64,000 nt of DNA, from NCBI GenBank assembly GCA_003278225.1, contig QCGC01000002.1, positions 1-64,000 on the forward strand. The letters are read 5' to 3'. Shown in pieces: positions 21,474 through 32,121 of the stretch. The notes beneath the pieces were generated by a model. The model was not told the DNA's origin and searched no databases. It saw only the letters and a list, made by a program, of their open reading frames with translations. This stretch comes from Prochlorococcus sp. AG-363-P01 (GTDB taxonomy: Bacteria > Cyanobacteriota > Cyanobacteriia > PCC-6307 > Cyanobiaceae). Made by a program: the position numbers and the translations under genes. How positions within the stretch are numbered: the stretch's first letter is position 1; each line of letters starts with the position of its first letter.

Positions 21474-22763
21474 ATGACCAGTTTAAGACGATTAATTGCC
21501 TTTATATCCAGCCTTAAAGTTGCCATATTCTTACTATTTATTATTGCAATCTCTAGTGCACTAGGCACTGCAATCCCACAAGGTGAATCAACCCAAAGCT
21601 ATCTGGATGCTTATCAAGAACATCCCTGGCTTGGCTTTATAAATGGAGAAAGTTTAATTAGGTTTGAGCTAGATCATGTTTATTCAAGTAATTGGTTCTT
21701 AGGCCTTCTTGGATGGTTAGCAATTTCATTAATCATTTGTAGTTGGCGCAGACAAATACCGATCCTGCAATCAGCCCTAAGGTGGATCGACTACAGAAAG
21801 CCTCAACAAATAAGTAAATTTGCAATAGCCGAAACTATTCAAACAACAAAAACAATCGAAGATATCAACCAACTTGCAGAACATCTTGAAAAGAAAGGTT
21901 GGAAAGTCAAGCAGTCACCAGGAAGACTCGCGGCAAGGAAAGGCGCAATAGGAAGGATTGGACCTCCAATTATTCATCTTGGACTTGTTTTATTATTATT
22001 TGGTTCGGCATGGGGCTCTTTACAAGGGCAACGAGTAGAAAGATTTCTCGTTCCTGGGCGATCATTTGAACTTCTGAACAAAGATGGACAAAATCAACTA
22101 ACTTTAAGGCTGAATAATTTTCAGATAGAACGAGACCCAGCAGGGAGAACTGAACAATTTAGATCCAATATTGAAATCATCGAGCCAGGCCAAAATGAAG
22201 GTCAATCAAAAGACGCAAGTGTCAATCATCCTATACGTTTTAGAGGCATAACCGTCTATCAAGCCGACTGGTCATTAATAGCAATAACCATCCAAATTGG
22301 ACAAAGTCCAGAACTTCAACTACCTTTACAAAGTTTCCCTGAATTAGGTGAACAAATTTGGGGTTTGGTTCTACCGACTAAGAAAGATGGTAGTGATCCA
22401 GTTCTAATAAGTGTTTCCAATGAAGACGGACCCGTACAAATTTTTGATGAGAATGGACAGCTTTTAGGGTCATTAAGACCAGGAAGCGATTCGAAAGAAA
22501 TAAAGGGAATTCCCATTCGCATAATTAAGATCTTACCCGCAAGTGGATTACTACTTAAACGTGATCCGGGAGTACCTATTGTATATACAAGTTTTGCTAT
22601 CACATTAGTTGGAGGTGCTCTAAGTATCCTTGCAACACGACAATTGTGGGCCATTGCAGAAACTGAAAAAGACTTGATATATGTTGGAGCATTGAGCAAT
22701 AGAAACTTATCTGGCTTAGCAAATGAAATACCACAGTTAATAGCATGTATTTCCAATAAATAG
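21474..22763 (+). CDS. ccs1: cytochrome c biogenesis protein Ccs1 (ResB family)
   Basis: Partner of CcsA in System II cytochrome c maturation. I start it at the ATG at 21474, two bases after ccdA; the open frame runs further upstream only by overlapping ccdA. The 429-residue product begins MTSLRRLIAFISSLKVAIFLLF with the first membrane segment, has SALGTAIPQGES after it, two more N-terminal helices, a large lumenal domain, and a last helix (VYTSFAITLVGGALSILAT). It ends one base before convergent queF, with no visible terminator. Confidence 0.95.
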   Translation: MTSLRRLIAFISSLKVAIFLLFIIAISSALGTAIPQGESTQSYLDAYQEHPWLGFINGESLIRFELDHVYSSNWFLGLLGWLAISLIICSWRRQIPILQSALRWIDYRKPQQISKFAIAETIQTTKTIEDINQLAEHLEKKGWKVKQSPGRLAARKGAIGRIGPPIIHLGLVLLLFGSAWGSLQGQRVERFLVPGRSFELLNKDGQNQLTLRLNNFQIERDPAGRTEQFRSNIEIIEPGQNEGQSKDASVNHPIRFRGITVYQADWSLIAITIQIGQSPELQLPLQSFPELGEQIWGLVLPTKKDGSDPVLISVSNEDGPVQIFDENGQLLGSLRPGSDSKEIKGIPIRIIKILPASGLLLKRDPGVPIVYTSFAITLVGGALSILATRQLWAIAETEKDLIYVGALSNRNLSGLANEIPQLIACISNK

Positions 22764-22764
22764 C

Positions 22765-23172
22765 CTAAGAAGATGTTCTCTCCCCATTGCTAACTCGTAC
22801 TACCATATGCACATTTCCACGTGGGTTAAAATCTGCTTCTAATTGCATCCACTTTGGTTTACAAACTTCTAAGAAGTCGTCAAGAATTTTATTCGCTACT
22901 TCTTCATGAGAAATACGGCAGTCGCGATAGCTATTGATATAAAGCTTGATAGATTTTAATTCTAAAATCTTCTGATCTGGCTCGTATAGCACTCGAAGGA
23001 CAGCGAAATCTGGATAACCAGAAAAAGGGCATAAACAGGTAAACTCAGGTAATTCTATGGAAATTTCATAAGTACGGTTTTTATTAGGGTTTTCAAAACA
23101 TATCAATTCTGCTTCAGAAATAATACGTTCTCCATAAAGAGGGGTAATAGTCTTTGAATCTTTAATCTCCAC
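22765..23172 (-). CDS. queF: NADPH-dependent preQ0 reductase QueF
   Basis: Reduces 7-cyano-7-deazaguanine to preQ1 in queuosine synthesis. The 135-residue protein is the short unimodular type. The active-site segment [14 protein letters not shown] includes catalytic Cys48 and Asp55, and the NADPH-binding [14 protein letters not shown] segment with the SHEE motif follows. GTG start at 23172. Isolated on the minus strand; no preQ1 riboswitch is recognisable in the 227 bases upstream. Confidence 0.96.
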   Translation of the reverse strand: MEIKDSKTITPLYGERIISEAELICFENPNKNRTYEISIELPEFTCLCPFSGYPDFAVLRVLYEPDQKILELKSIKLYINSYRDCRISHEEVANKILDDFLEVCKPKWMQLEADFNPRGNVHMVVRVSNGERTSS

Positions 23173-23399
23173 CTGGGTTCACAAAATCTAACCAAACTTA
23201 ATCGATGAATTCAATACTTATTCAATGGTTGAAGATTTCTACAAAACATTTAGTCCGATATTTAATCCAATATTCACAAGAAATCATCTCAAAAACCCAA
23301 AAAATGGACGCCTTATAAAACCAAAGCCAAAATCCGTATCAATTATGACAAATACATTTCTCCTTTTACCCCCTAATAGTATTAAGCAAAATTTTCTTT

Positions 23400-23636
23400 A
23401 TGGATATTTGCCTTATTAATACCGAGGAAGGCACTCAGCTGCGTCCTGAAAGTGTCCATGGAATGCTATGGCTGCAGACTCATTTTGAAGATGCCCATTG
23501 GGAAGCAATAGCTTCCAAAGCGGTAAGGTTGACATATGAAGATGCCCAAAACCTTTCTAATGATGCAAAAGAAGCAGGCTTACGCATTAATCATCTGCCT
23601 TGCTTCGATTACACAGAAATTTTAAAAGGTAATTAA
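23400..23636 (+). CDS. small protein of unknown function upstream of glnB
   Basis: A 78-residue product, ATG start, mixed composition with many charged residues and Trp/His (VHGMLWLQTHFEDAHWEAIA). It appears to be alpha-helical in its centre (SKAVRLTYEDAQNLSNDAKEAGL) and has no membrane segment. I do not recognise the family. It lies 30 bases ahead of glnB on the same strand, so cotranscription with PII is plausible. The composition looks protein-like, which supports a real gene. Confidence 0.65.
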   Translation: MDICLINTEEGTQLRPESVHGMLWLQTHFEDAHWEAIASKAVRLTYEDAQNLSNDAKEAGLRINHLPCFDYTEILKGN

Positions 23637-23648
23637 TCTTTGTTATAG

Positions 23649-24005
<357 letters not shown>

Positions 24006-24008
24006 GGT

Positions 24009-24812
24009 CTAAGACAAGGTTTTAAGAACAAGGTCTGCAATATCTGGCAATTGACCATCTTCATTAATACTTAGCCATAAAAAATATTCATGATTTCCAG
24101 CTGGTCCAGTTATTGGAGATGGGACAATCCCTTTTGCCTTCCATTGATGATCAGAAGCACACCGAATTACCGACTGCAATGCATCGATATGGGCTGCCAC
24201 ATCACGAACAACACCTCGCTTCCCCACATTTTCCCGCCCAACTTCAAACTGTGGCTTTACAAGAAGTAAGGCCTCTGCATTCTCTTGATTCAATAATGAT
24301 CGAATAACAGGCAAAACAAGTCTTAAAGAGATAAAAGACAAATCCGCAACTGCAAAGGTCGGCCAAATATCTTCGGGTCCATACAATTTTTTAGAAGTAA
24401 GCGTTCGCAAATTCGTGCGCTCTCGCAAAACGACTCTTGGATCATTTCGAAGACTCCAGGCAGTCTGGCCATAACCAACATCAACTCCATAAACCTTTTT
24501 CGCTCCATGTTGTAAAAGACAGTCTGTAAACCCCCCTGTAGAGATGCCTCCATCCAAGCAAATCTTCCCATGAACATCTATTGAGAACTTGCTTAGAGCT
24601 TCTATAAGCTTTTCTCCTCCACGTGAGACAAATCTCCGAGATTCCTTTATTTGAACTTTAAATCCGTCTATGACCTCCAATCCAGGCTTATCTAAAATTT
24701 TTCCACCCAGAGATCGAACTTTGCCTGCTCTGATCAATTGCTGAGCTTTTTGACGTGAATGAGCTAAACCCTTCGTGAGCAGGTAAAGATCAAGGCGAAA
24801 TTTTTTGGGCAT
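24009..24812 (-). CDS. tlyA: TlyA-family rRNA 2'-O-methyltransferase
   Basis: A 267-residue protein with an N-terminal S4 RNA-binding domain (RLDLYLLTKGLAHSRQKAQQL) and a Rossmann-like FtsJ-type methyltransferase domain. It contains the SAM-binding CLDGGISTGGFTDCLL, GVDVGYGQTAW, and the catalytic Lys in LLLVKPQFEVGR. TlyA enzymes methylate cytidines of 16S and 23S rRNA. The older hemolysin label for this family is misleading. ATG start; no linked partner. Confidence 0.92.
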   Translation of the reverse strand: MPKKFRLDLYLLTKGLAHSRQKAQQLIRAGKVRSLGGKILDKPGLEVIDGFKVQIKESRRFVSRGGEKLIEALSKFSIDVHGKICLDGGISTGGFTDCLLQHGAKKVYGVDVGYGQTAWSLRNDPRVVLRERTNLRTLTSKKLYGPEDIWPTFAVADLSFISLRLVLPVIRSLLNQENAEALLLVKPQFEVGRENVGKRGVVRDVAAHIDALQSVIRCASDHQWKAKGIVPSPITGPAGNHEYFLWLSINEDGQLPDIADLVLKTLS

Positions 24813-24909
24813 TTAGTCATAAAAGCAGACAGGAAACCGAATAAAAACAGATGAAGATACTCAATTAGACAATTCTCTCGAGAAGATCAATCAACTGCAC
24901 TTATATGAA

Positions 24910-25170
24910 GTGTCTGAAAAACTTCTAACGTCAGCCCAAAAAAGCATCCGAACCTTTCATGGCTGCTTCCATTTGGTTCCAGAGACTCATAAGGCTTTGG
25001 TTCTAGAACTCTTGCGGCCAGGAAGCTTTGCAAAATTAGATGATCAGCCTAATGATCTACCACCATTCCAAATCATCAATTGCAAAGGTGGACGCTGTTG
25101 GGTAAGGCAACAATCTTGGGGCAGACACATTCACTGGGAAGTTGCACATTATCGACTTAAATCAGCTTGA
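24910..25170 (+). CDS. small protein of unknown function
   Basis: An 86-residue product, GTG start at 24910 (the ATG five bases upstream is out of frame and soon terminates). It is rich in aromatic and basic residues, with a Trp/Arg-rich C-terminal half (CKGGRCWVRQQSWGRHIHWEV). No membrane segment is seen. I do not recognise the family, though the composition looks like a real small soluble protein. It lies 45 bases before purB on the same strand. Confidence 0.62.
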   Translation: MSEKLLTSAQKSIRTFHGCFHLVPETHKALVLELLRPGSFAKLDDQPNDLPPFQIINCKGGRCWVRQQSWGRHIHWEVAHYRLKSA

Positions 25171-25214
25171 ATCCAATGGCCTAGGTTCTAAACTTATAGA
25201 AAAGTGAGCAGCAG

Positions 25215-26510
25215 TTGATCGAAAGATACACCTTGCCCGAAATGGGAAACATTTGGACAGACCAAGCCAAATATCAAAGTTGGCTGGATGTCGAAGTGGC
25301 AGCTTGTGAAGCAAATTGCCAACTTGGAAAAATTCCTAAAAATGCAATGCAGCAAATTCGAGAGAAAGCTGCTTTTCAGGCTGAACGTATTCTAGAAATC
25401 GAATTAGAAGTCAAGCATGATGTAATAGCTTTCCTGACAAACATCAATGAGAATGTAGGAGATGCTGGGCGCTTCATTCACGTTGGCATGACTAGTAGTG
25501 ATGTCCTCGACACTGGCCTGGCCTTGCAACTAAAGGCTTCTGTAAAGCTACTAATAAAAGAAATTGAACAACTAAAAGATGCTATTAGAAGTTTGGCAAA
25601 GGTTCATAAAAACACCGTCATGATTGGCCGCTCACATGCAATTCACGGAGAACCAATCACATTTGGGTTTAAACTAGCGGGGTGGTTAGCTGAAACAATT
25701 AGAAATCATGAAAGGTTGATGCGCCTTGAAAAAGACATCTCAGTAGGACAAATAAGTGGCGCAATGGGAACTTATGCCAATACTGATCCATCGGTAGAAA
25801 AATTAACTTGCGAAACCCTTGGATTGAATCCAGATACCGCAAGTACACAAGTAATCTCCCGCGATAGGCATGCCGATTACGTTCAGACTCTTGCTCTCGT
25901 TGGTAGTTCGCTCGATCGTTTTGCAACTGAGATCAGGAACTTGCAACGAACAGATGTGCTCGAAGTTGAGGAAAGTTTTACCAAAGGGCAAAAAGGTAGT
26001 TCTGCCATGCCTCACAAACGTAACCCAATCCGGAGTGAACGTATAAGTGGTCTCTCTAGAGTTCTTCGTAGCTATGTCATTGCAGCCTTAGAAAATAGTG
26101 CTTTATGGCATGAAAGAGATATCAGTCATAGCTCAATTGAAAGAATGATGCTGCCAGATTCTTCTGTTACTTTGCATTTTATGCTTAGAGAAATGACTGA
26201 AGTAATTCAAGATCTTGGTGTATACCCAAAAAATATGCTCAGAAATATGAATATTTATGGGGGTGTTGTTTTTAGTCAAAGGGTACTATTAGCGCTAATT
26301 GAGGCAGGGATGAGTAGAGAAGATGCCTACCAAATAGTTCAAAGGAATGCCCATGCAGCTTGGAATAAAGAAGGAGGAAACTTCCACGCAAATCTTCAAT
26401 CAGATCAAGAAGTAATGAAACGACTAACAGAAGACCAGTTGGCTAGCTGTTTCAACACTGATATTCATCAATCCAACCTAAACATAATTTGGGAGCGTCT
26501 TGGCATTTAA
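25215..26510 (+). CDS. purB: adenylosuccinate lyase
   Basis: Catalyses two purine-synthesis steps: SAICAR to AICAR plus fumarate, and adenylosuccinate to AMP plus fumarate. The 431-residue product has the family's canonical start, IERYTLPEMGNIWTD, the TSSDVLDTGLA and GRSHAIHGEP catalytic segments, and the signature GSSAMPHKRNP. The start is TTG at 25215; the canonical N-terminus makes this well supported. The fumarate it releases is the substrate of fumC, which lies next on the same strand. Confidence 0.97.
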   Translation: MIERYTLPEMGNIWTDQAKYQSWLDVEVAACEANCQLGKIPKNAMQQIREKAAFQAERILEIELEVKHDVIAFLTNINENVGDAGRFIHVGMTSSDVLDTGLALQLKASVKLLIKEIEQLKDAIRSLAKVHKNTVMIGRSHAIHGEPITFGFKLAGWLAETIRNHERLMRLEKDISVGQISGAMGTYANTDPSVEKLTCETLGLNPDTASTQVISRDRHADYVQTLALVGSSLDRFATEIRNLQRTDVLEVEESFTKGQKGSSAMPHKRNPIRSERISGLSRVLRSYVIAALENSALWHERDISHSSIERMMLPDSSVTLHFMLREMTEVIQDLGVYPKNMLRNMNIYGGVVFSQRVLLALIEAGMSREDAYQIVQRNAHAAWNKEGGNFHANLQSDQEVMKRLTEDQLASCFNTDIHQSNLNIIWERLGI

Positions 26511-26672
26511 AATGAATTGAGCTAGTGAAAAAAATCATATTTGGGTTTCTGCTAGCCAAAATTTGAAACTCATGGATATACCCTAGAGAATTACTAAAGG
26601 CCCTCTAAAATTTTCTAAAGCCTTACTTGAATCATTGCATCAACTAATACGCACCCTCTTCAAAACCATTAA

Positions 26673-28058
26673 ATGTCTGAACTGTTTCGAATAGAACAAG
26701 ACAGCATGGGGCCTGTCAAAGTGCCTACAAAAGCACTTTGGGGTGCTCAAACGCAAAGATCACTCTTAAACTTTTCTATTACCAAAGATCATATCCCTAT
26801 AGAAATTATTTATGCATTAGCGACAATCAAGCAAGCTGCAGCAACGGTTAATTGCCGTCTAAAAGTCCTTGATGCAACGAGGCGAGATCTAATTATTAAA
26901 GCTGCTAGAAAAATAAAAGAAGGCCTACATGACGATCATTTCCCTTTGAGAGTTTGGCAAACAGGTAGTGGTACACACACAAACATGAATGTCAACGAAG
27001 TAATTAGTAATCTCTCATCTCAAATATGTAATGAGCCAATGGGTAGCTATAAGCCTCTGCATCCCAATGATCATGTCAATCGATCACAATCAACTAATGA
27101 CACATTCCCTGCGGCAATCCATATAGCAACAGTTGAAGGAATAAAAGAAAGACTACTTCCAGAGCTAGAAAAGCTAATCACAACCTTTGGTAGAAAAAGC
27201 AATGATTGGGAGGAGATAGTTAAAGTGGGTAGGACCCACCTTCAAGATGCTGTTCCAATAACCCTCGGTCAAGAAGCTTCTGCTTGGCAAGAACAAATTT
27301 CAAGCGCCTATTCACGAATTGAGGACACATTAAAAGAACTTTATCCGCTCCCCTTAGGAGGCACTGCAGTGGGAACAGGTATCAATACACCACATAAATT
27401 CGACCAAGAAATTGCTAAAGAAATAGCAAGCTTAACAGGACTACCTTTTACATCGGCTACAAACAAATTTGCCATCATGTCAAGCCATGATGGATTAGTT
27501 AATGCAATGTCTCAACTAAAGCTATTAGCAGTCTCACTACTGAAAATTGTAAATGATCTTCGCCTCCTATCTTGTGGTCCCAGAGCCGGGCTTGCAGAAC
27601 TACATCTTCCCGAAAATGAGCCTGGCAGTTCAATCATGCCAGGCAAAGTAAACCCCACACAATGCGAAGCGATGGCAATGGTGTGTACTCAAATAATGGG
27701 ACTAGATGCAGCGGTAGCAATGGCGGGCTGTGGTGGACATTTACAGATGAATGTCTACAAGCCATTAATTGGATTTAATCTTCTACATAGCATCGAATTA
27801 TTACATGACGCATCTAAAAGCTGCAGAGTCTTCATGCTCGAAGGGATACAACCAAATCTGACAAAAATCAAAATTAATTTAGAGCAGTCTCTTATGCTTG
27901 TTACCGCTTTGACCCCGGTCATCGGGTATCAAAAAGCGAGTGAAATTGCTAAGCTTGCCTACATAGAAGAGATAAGCCTCCGTCAAGCAGCAATACAACT
28001 TGACTATATAACTGGAGATGAATTTGATAAAATTATCAATTGGAAAGATATGGTATAA
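26673..28058 (+). CDS. fumC: fumarate hydratase, class II
   Basis: Interconverts fumarate and malate without an Fe-S cluster. The 461-residue protein shows all class II segments: RIEQDSMGPVKVP at the start, GSGTHTNMNVNEV, the substrate-binding HPNDHVNRSQSTND, GRTHLQDAVPITLGQE, and the signature GSSIMPGKVNPTQCE. ATG start after a 162-base spacer in which I see no other gene. It probably recycles fumarate from purine and arginine synthesis in a picocyanobacterium with limited TCA reactions. Confidence 0.98.
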   Translation: MSELFRIEQDSMGPVKVPTKALWGAQTQRSLLNFSITKDHIPIEIIYALATIKQAAATVNCRLKVLDATRRDLIIKAARKIKEGLHDDHFPLRVWQTGSGTHTNMNVNEVISNLSSQICNEPMGSYKPLHPNDHVNRSQSTNDTFPAAIHIATVEGIKERLLPELEKLITTFGRKSNDWEEIVKVGRTHLQDAVPITLGQEASAWQEQISSAYSRIEDTLKELYPLPLGGTAVGTGINTPHKFDQEIAKEIASLTGLPFTSATNKFAIMSSHDGLVNAMSQLKLLAVSLLKIVNDLRLLSCGPRAGLAELHLPENEPGSSIMPGKVNPTQCEAMAMVCTQIMGLDAAVAMAGCGGHLQMNVYKPLIGFNLLHSIELLHDASKSCRVFMLEGIQPNLTKIKINLEQSLMLVTALTPVIGYQKASEIAKLAYIEEISLRQAAIQLDYITGDEFDKIINWKDMV

Positions 28059-28115
28059 AGCGGGAAAGAAATAACCTATTATCTTATCTCAAACCAAGAT
28101 TTTGATTCTCTAAAA

Positions 28116-30803
28116 TCATTCAGCAGAATCCTTAATAAGATAGTTAGCCTCAGATACCGGAAAGCGATTAATTGATCTTAATGCTAGTCCTGCGGTATCT
28201 CGCAACTTCTCGCTAATTGCCTCTGCATAAGGCACTTGTGAAAGAAGATCCACTGTTCTCCTCAAAACTCTCACCACATCGCCCTCATCTAACGAAGTAT
28301 TCGAAATAAGCTCACTCCAAGAGGAGCCACATGCCCATGCCTCTACAAGACCCATCAATTCTAATTCACACCAAACGGGAACATTTACTTGACTACTCTG
28401 CTGTGCTGCTAATAACTCACGACGAATACCTAAAAGATTATTTAATGCTTCTTCAGCTTGGAGAGAATGGGTATGCCCACACCAAAGATCGGGACGATTA
28501 ACTTCTGTAGAAATTGCCTCTAGAACTGCAGCCAAAGCTGGAGGAGACAAATCATCCAAATGACCACTCATCATAGCCAAACCCAACCAAAGCTCATTAT
28601 CACCCCGTAGAGCAGCAACAGTACGTCCTATTTCTGTAGGGGATAAATCATCTAAACAACCAAAATACCTGAGGATATCAATCAAACTAAGAAAAGTTTT
28701 CCAATGGCGATTGGCTCGAAACTCTAGTAATTGCTGACGTTCTTTTATCTCTATCTCCATCTTTTCTATACGCGAACGGTGTTTCTTTAATTTCTTACGA
28801 TCCCCCCAAGAATGAGCAGGTTGCGTCTCCAAATCAGTCTCAAGAGCTTTGACTAACTCTGATTGGGCCAATACCTCCTCAGCGAGATCGTATTGAGGAA
28901 TAGTCATTTCGTGACGTTTAGCTATACATGAAATTGCTAAAGCCAATTGCTCACTTATCTCATCTCCATGAATGAGTTCACCACCCCGCTTAACTAGAGG
29001 GGGATTAATGTTAGCTATATCTAAGCAACTCAACTCTGCATGCAAGCTAACTATCGATTGACACGATACTAAAACCCAAATATTCTGCTCAGTCAAGCAA
29101 AGCAACAAAGGGAATTGTCCTGGCCCATCTCGCTTATCAACAATTACTGCAGGTGTGATCCTTCCATGTAATTGAGGGGACTTTAGGCTGACTAAAGTCC
29201 CTGCACTTGCAAACTGCAAGGCCATTGTAAGTTCATTTGCCAGAGTTTCAGCAGCTTGCTTCTGAAGTATGCGCAATAATCGTCTTTCTTCTCTAAGACG
29301 ACCCCGACGTTTCTCGTAATTTTCAAAGTCTTCCCAGGAGACATCATTGACAACACTTTGTAGCTTATTAAGTTGCAAAGTAAGTTCTTGAATCACCTCT
29401 TCTTCCTCTACCAAGTCAAGACTAGCCAAATAGCGGCCAAAACTACGTTCTATAAGTTGTTTAGCCTTATCAAGTTCATAACGCTGTAAAAGATTCAAAA
29501 CCATTCCATAACTAGGGGTGAACTGACTCACTAAAGGCTCAGCTGAACTAGTAGCTAATTGCCCTGCCTCTTTAACACCTTCGAACCGACTTTGCACTGT
29601 CACTACATATCCTTGAGAATCCAATCCTCTCCTCCCTGCCCTACCGGCCATCTGCAAAAATTCACTACCCATTAAAGGGCGATGTCCTCGTTCTGTGCGT
29701 TTAGAAAGTGTAGAGATGACTGTACTGCGTGCAGGCATATTAATCCCTGCCGCCAAAGTCTCAGTGGCAAAGACTACTTTTACTAAGCCGTCTTGAAATA
29801 AGTCCTCAATCAGTTCCTTCCAAGCAGGCAATACACCTGCATGATGAGCAGCAATTCCTTGTAATAGCGCATGTGCATGCAAATCATCACGAACAGCTTC
29901 AGGATTTGAATTGGTGTATTCAAGAAGGCGTTTGCGAATCAAACGCTGCTCATTCGCTCTCACCAAGCAAAAAGATCCAAGATCCCTTACTGCTTTATCA
30001 CATCCTCTGCGACTGAAAATAAAATAAATAGCCGGAAGCATCCCACGGTCAACCATTTGAGAAATTACAAAACTGATTGGTGGAGACTCTGGTTGCAGCG
30101 GCTTAGAAGATCGAGCTTTACGCTTATTGCCTTTTGGAGCTCGCCAAACCTTGCAATTAGGATGCAAACCATTCCCATCCTTATTTAATAAAGGGTGCAA
30201 ACCCTTTGCACTACAAAAGCTATATCGAAGTGGAACAGGCCGAAAAGAACTACTCACTAAATCAGTAGGGCCATGCACCCGCTGAATCCAATCAGTAAGC
30301 TGAGCAGCATTCGCAACAGTTGCAGATAAAGCCACAATCTGCACAGAAGAAGGGCAATGAATGATTGATTCTTCCCATACAGTGCCTCGCTGAAAGTCAT
30401 TCATGTAATGACATTCATCCAGCACTACCGTCTCAACTTCCGATAAAGGATCATCATTCCCATCACACTCCGCATAAAGCATGTTCCTAAATATCTCTGT
30501 TGTCATCACAACAATTGAAGCCCTTCGATTAACGCTTAGATCCCCAGTCATGAGTCCAACATTCTCTTTCCCAAATTGCTGACGGAAATCCCGCAACTTC
30601 TGATTGGATAAAGCCTTCAAAGGTGTTGTATAAAAAACCTTTTGGTTATGAGAAATTGCCCGATAGATTGCATATTCACCCACTACTGTCTTTCCTGAGC
30701 CAGTAGGAGCACTAACAACAACTGAATGACCCTGATTTAAGGCATCAATAGCCTCATTCTGGAAATCATCCAGTGGGAAAGGGAAGACCTTTGAAAGATC
30801 CAA
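28116..30803 (-). CDS. Ski2/Mtr4-like DExH-box RNA helicase
   Basis: An 895-residue superfamily II helicase. Motif I is APTGSGKT, motif II is DECH (LDECHYMNDFQRG), and motif VI is QMAGRAGRRG, followed by a long helical arch region and a C-terminal DSHCT-like domain. It resembles the cyanobacterial and plastid (ISE2-like) members of the Ski2 family, which act in RNA processing and ribosome biogenesis; the exact substrate is unknown. The start is TTG at 30803; an in-frame stop upstream leaves no ATG or GTG alternative. It is divergent from the biotin operon. Confidence 0.92.
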   Translation of the reverse strand: MDLSKVFPFPLDDFQNEAIDALNQGHSVVVSAPTGSGKTVVGEYAIYRAISHNQKVFYTTPLKALSNQKLRDFRQQFGKENVGLMTGDLSVNRRASIVVMTTEIFRNMLYAECDGNDDPLSEVETVVLDECHYMNDFQRGTVWEESIIHCPSSVQIVALSATVANAAQLTDWIQRVHGPTDLVSSSFRPVPLRYSFCSAKGLHPLLNKDGNGLHPNCKVWRAPKGNKRKARSSKPLQPESPPISFVISQMVDRGMLPAIYFIFSRRGCDKAVRDLGSFCLVRANEQRLIRKRLLEYTNSNPEAVRDDLHAHALLQGIAAHHAGVLPAWKELIEDLFQDGLVKVVFATETLAAGINMPARSTVISTLSKRTERGHRPLMGSEFLQMAGRAGRRGLDSQGYVVTVQSRFEGVKEAGQLATSSAEPLVSQFTPSYGMVLNLLQRYELDKAKQLIERSFGRYLASLDLVEEEEVIQELTLQLNKLQSVVNDVSWEDFENYEKRRGRLREERRLLRILQKQAAETLANELTMALQFASAGTLVSLKSPQLHGRITPAVIVDKRDGPGQFPLLLCLTEQNIWVLVSCQSIVSLHAELSCLDIANINPPLVKRGGELIHGDEISEQLALAISCIAKRHEMTIPQYDLAEEVLAQSELVKALETDLETQPAHSWGDRKKLKKHRSRIEKMEIEIKERQQLLEFRANRHWKTFLSLIDILRYFGCLDDLSPTEIGRTVAALRGDNELWLGLAMMSGHLDDLSPPALAAVLEAISTEVNRPDLWCGHTHSLQAEEALNNLLGIRRELLAAQQSSQVNVPVWCELELMGLVEAWACGSSWSELISNTSLDEGDVVRVLRRTVDLLSQVPYAEAISEKLRDTAGLALRSINRFPVSEANYLIKDSAE

Positions 30804-30978
30804 TTCGTCATTGAGAACATCTGAGGAAGTCGTAACCTTCTTTGATTAACTCACTCTCTAAATCCTATAGAGCCATTGAAAGCATCTGATGAAATATCTT
30901 CACTAGTAGAAAGATCATTTCAATTCAGATTTAGAACTATCAAGTTAACGCAGAACTCCTTCAACACACCCTGATGCA

Positions 30979-32121
30979 ATGCAAAACATCCCTCCAGAAA
31001 GGCAACGCAAGTTAAGAACATGGACTCATGCTAAACAAGCTTATGCATTAAAGGGTTTTGGTAAATCAGGCGAAGAGGTCATTTTACTAGATCTCGCAAG
31101 CAATGATTATCTTGGTCTAAGTAAGCATCCAAAGTTAATCGAAGCTGTTAACCAGGTTATAGCTTTAGATGGTGTTGGAGCAGGCGCATCACGTCTCGTG
31201 ACAGGTAGTCGGCCAATTCACCAAGAATTAGAGCGCGATTTAGCAAGTTGGTTAGGACAAGAAAGTGTTTTACTTTTCCCTAGCGGATTTCAAGCAAATT
31301 TAGCGGGAGTACTAGCACTAGCAGATAGATCTACCACTGTGATTGCAGACAGGCTAATTCATCATTCCTTGTTAATAGGAGTTAAGGCTAGTGGCGCAAA
31401 CCTAAAAAGGTTTGCCCACAATGATCTTGATGATCTAGAAAGACATCTAAAGCTCTGCAACAACAAAAACAATCAACGAAAATCACTTGTTCTCACAGAA
31501 AGCCTGTTCAGTATGGAAGGGACAAGCCCACCTTTACAAATCATGGCAAGACTGTGTGAAAAACATGGTGCACAACTTTTCGTTGATGAAGCTCATGCTC
31601 TAGGAATCTTAGGATCAGACGGCCGGGGCTTGTGTCATGAAATATCAGAGCCCATAACCTTGCTAAGCGGAACTTTTGGCAAAGCATTCGGTAGTGGTGG
31701 AGCTTTTTTAGCCAGTAGCAAAAGGATGAGAGAACACCTACTACAAACATGTGGGGCTTTTCGATACAGCACAGCTCTTGCTCCTCCCTTAGCTGCTGCC
31801 GCGCTAGCAGCCTTACACTTAATCAATGAAAACAAAGCCTGGGGGATAGAACTTCAAAAGCGAGCAAACAATTGGCGTTCGCGATTATCTCAAGCAGGAT
31901 GGTTACGCCCTCCTGGGCATGGACCAATACTACCTTTAGTAATAGGTACCGATCAACAAGCTCTTTACTATCAAAATAAGCTAGAAAAAGAAGGCCTCCT
32001 AAGTATTGCCATACGCCCCCCTACAGTCCCAGAAGGAACTTCTCGCCTCCGACTAATAATCAGAAGAGACCTGCCAGATGGAACGCTTGAGCGACTGCTG
32101 AACGTACTAGAAGCTTCATGA
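30979..32121 (+). CDS. bioF: 8-amino-7-oxononanoate synthase
   Basis: PLP enzyme condensing pimeloyl-ACP and alanine in biotin synthesis. The 380-residue product contains the cofactor-binding DEAHALGILGSDGRG segment and the PLP lysine in LSGTFGKAFGSGG. The N-terminal LASNDYLGLSKHP segment is typical of alpha-oxoamine synthases, and the neighbouring bio genes fix the identity. ATG start at 30979. Its stop overlaps the next ATG as ATGA. The 175-base upstream spacer, shared with the helicase gene, must hold the operon promoter. Confidence 0.97.
   Translation: MQNIPPERQRKLRTWTHAKQAYALKGFGKSGEEVILLDLASNDYLGLSKHPKLIEAVNQVIALDGVGAGASRLVTGSRPIHQELERDLASWLGQESVLLFPSGFQANLAGVLALADRSTTVIADRLIHHSLLIGVKASGANLKRFAHNDLDDLERHLKLCNNKNNQRKSLVLTESLFSMEGTSPPLQIMARLCEKHGAQLFVDEAHALGILGSDGRGLCHEISEPITLLSGTFGKAFGSGGAFLASSKRMREHLLQTCGAFRYSTALAPPLAAAALAALHLINENKAWGIELQKRANNWRSRLSQAGWLRPPGHGPILPLVIGTDQQALYYQNKLEKEGLLSIAIRPPTVPEGTSRLRLIIRRDLPDGTLERLLNVLEAS

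Noticed and set aside
23340-23360. Possible NtcA site upstream of the glnB region
   Set aside because: The GTA and TAC triplets present are not spaced by eight bases, so the consensus GTA-N8-TAC is not met.
23225-23419. 64-codon ORF ahead of the small gene and glnB
   Set aside because: Asn/Pro/Lys-rich, no recognisable domain, and it overlaps the better small gene at 23400.
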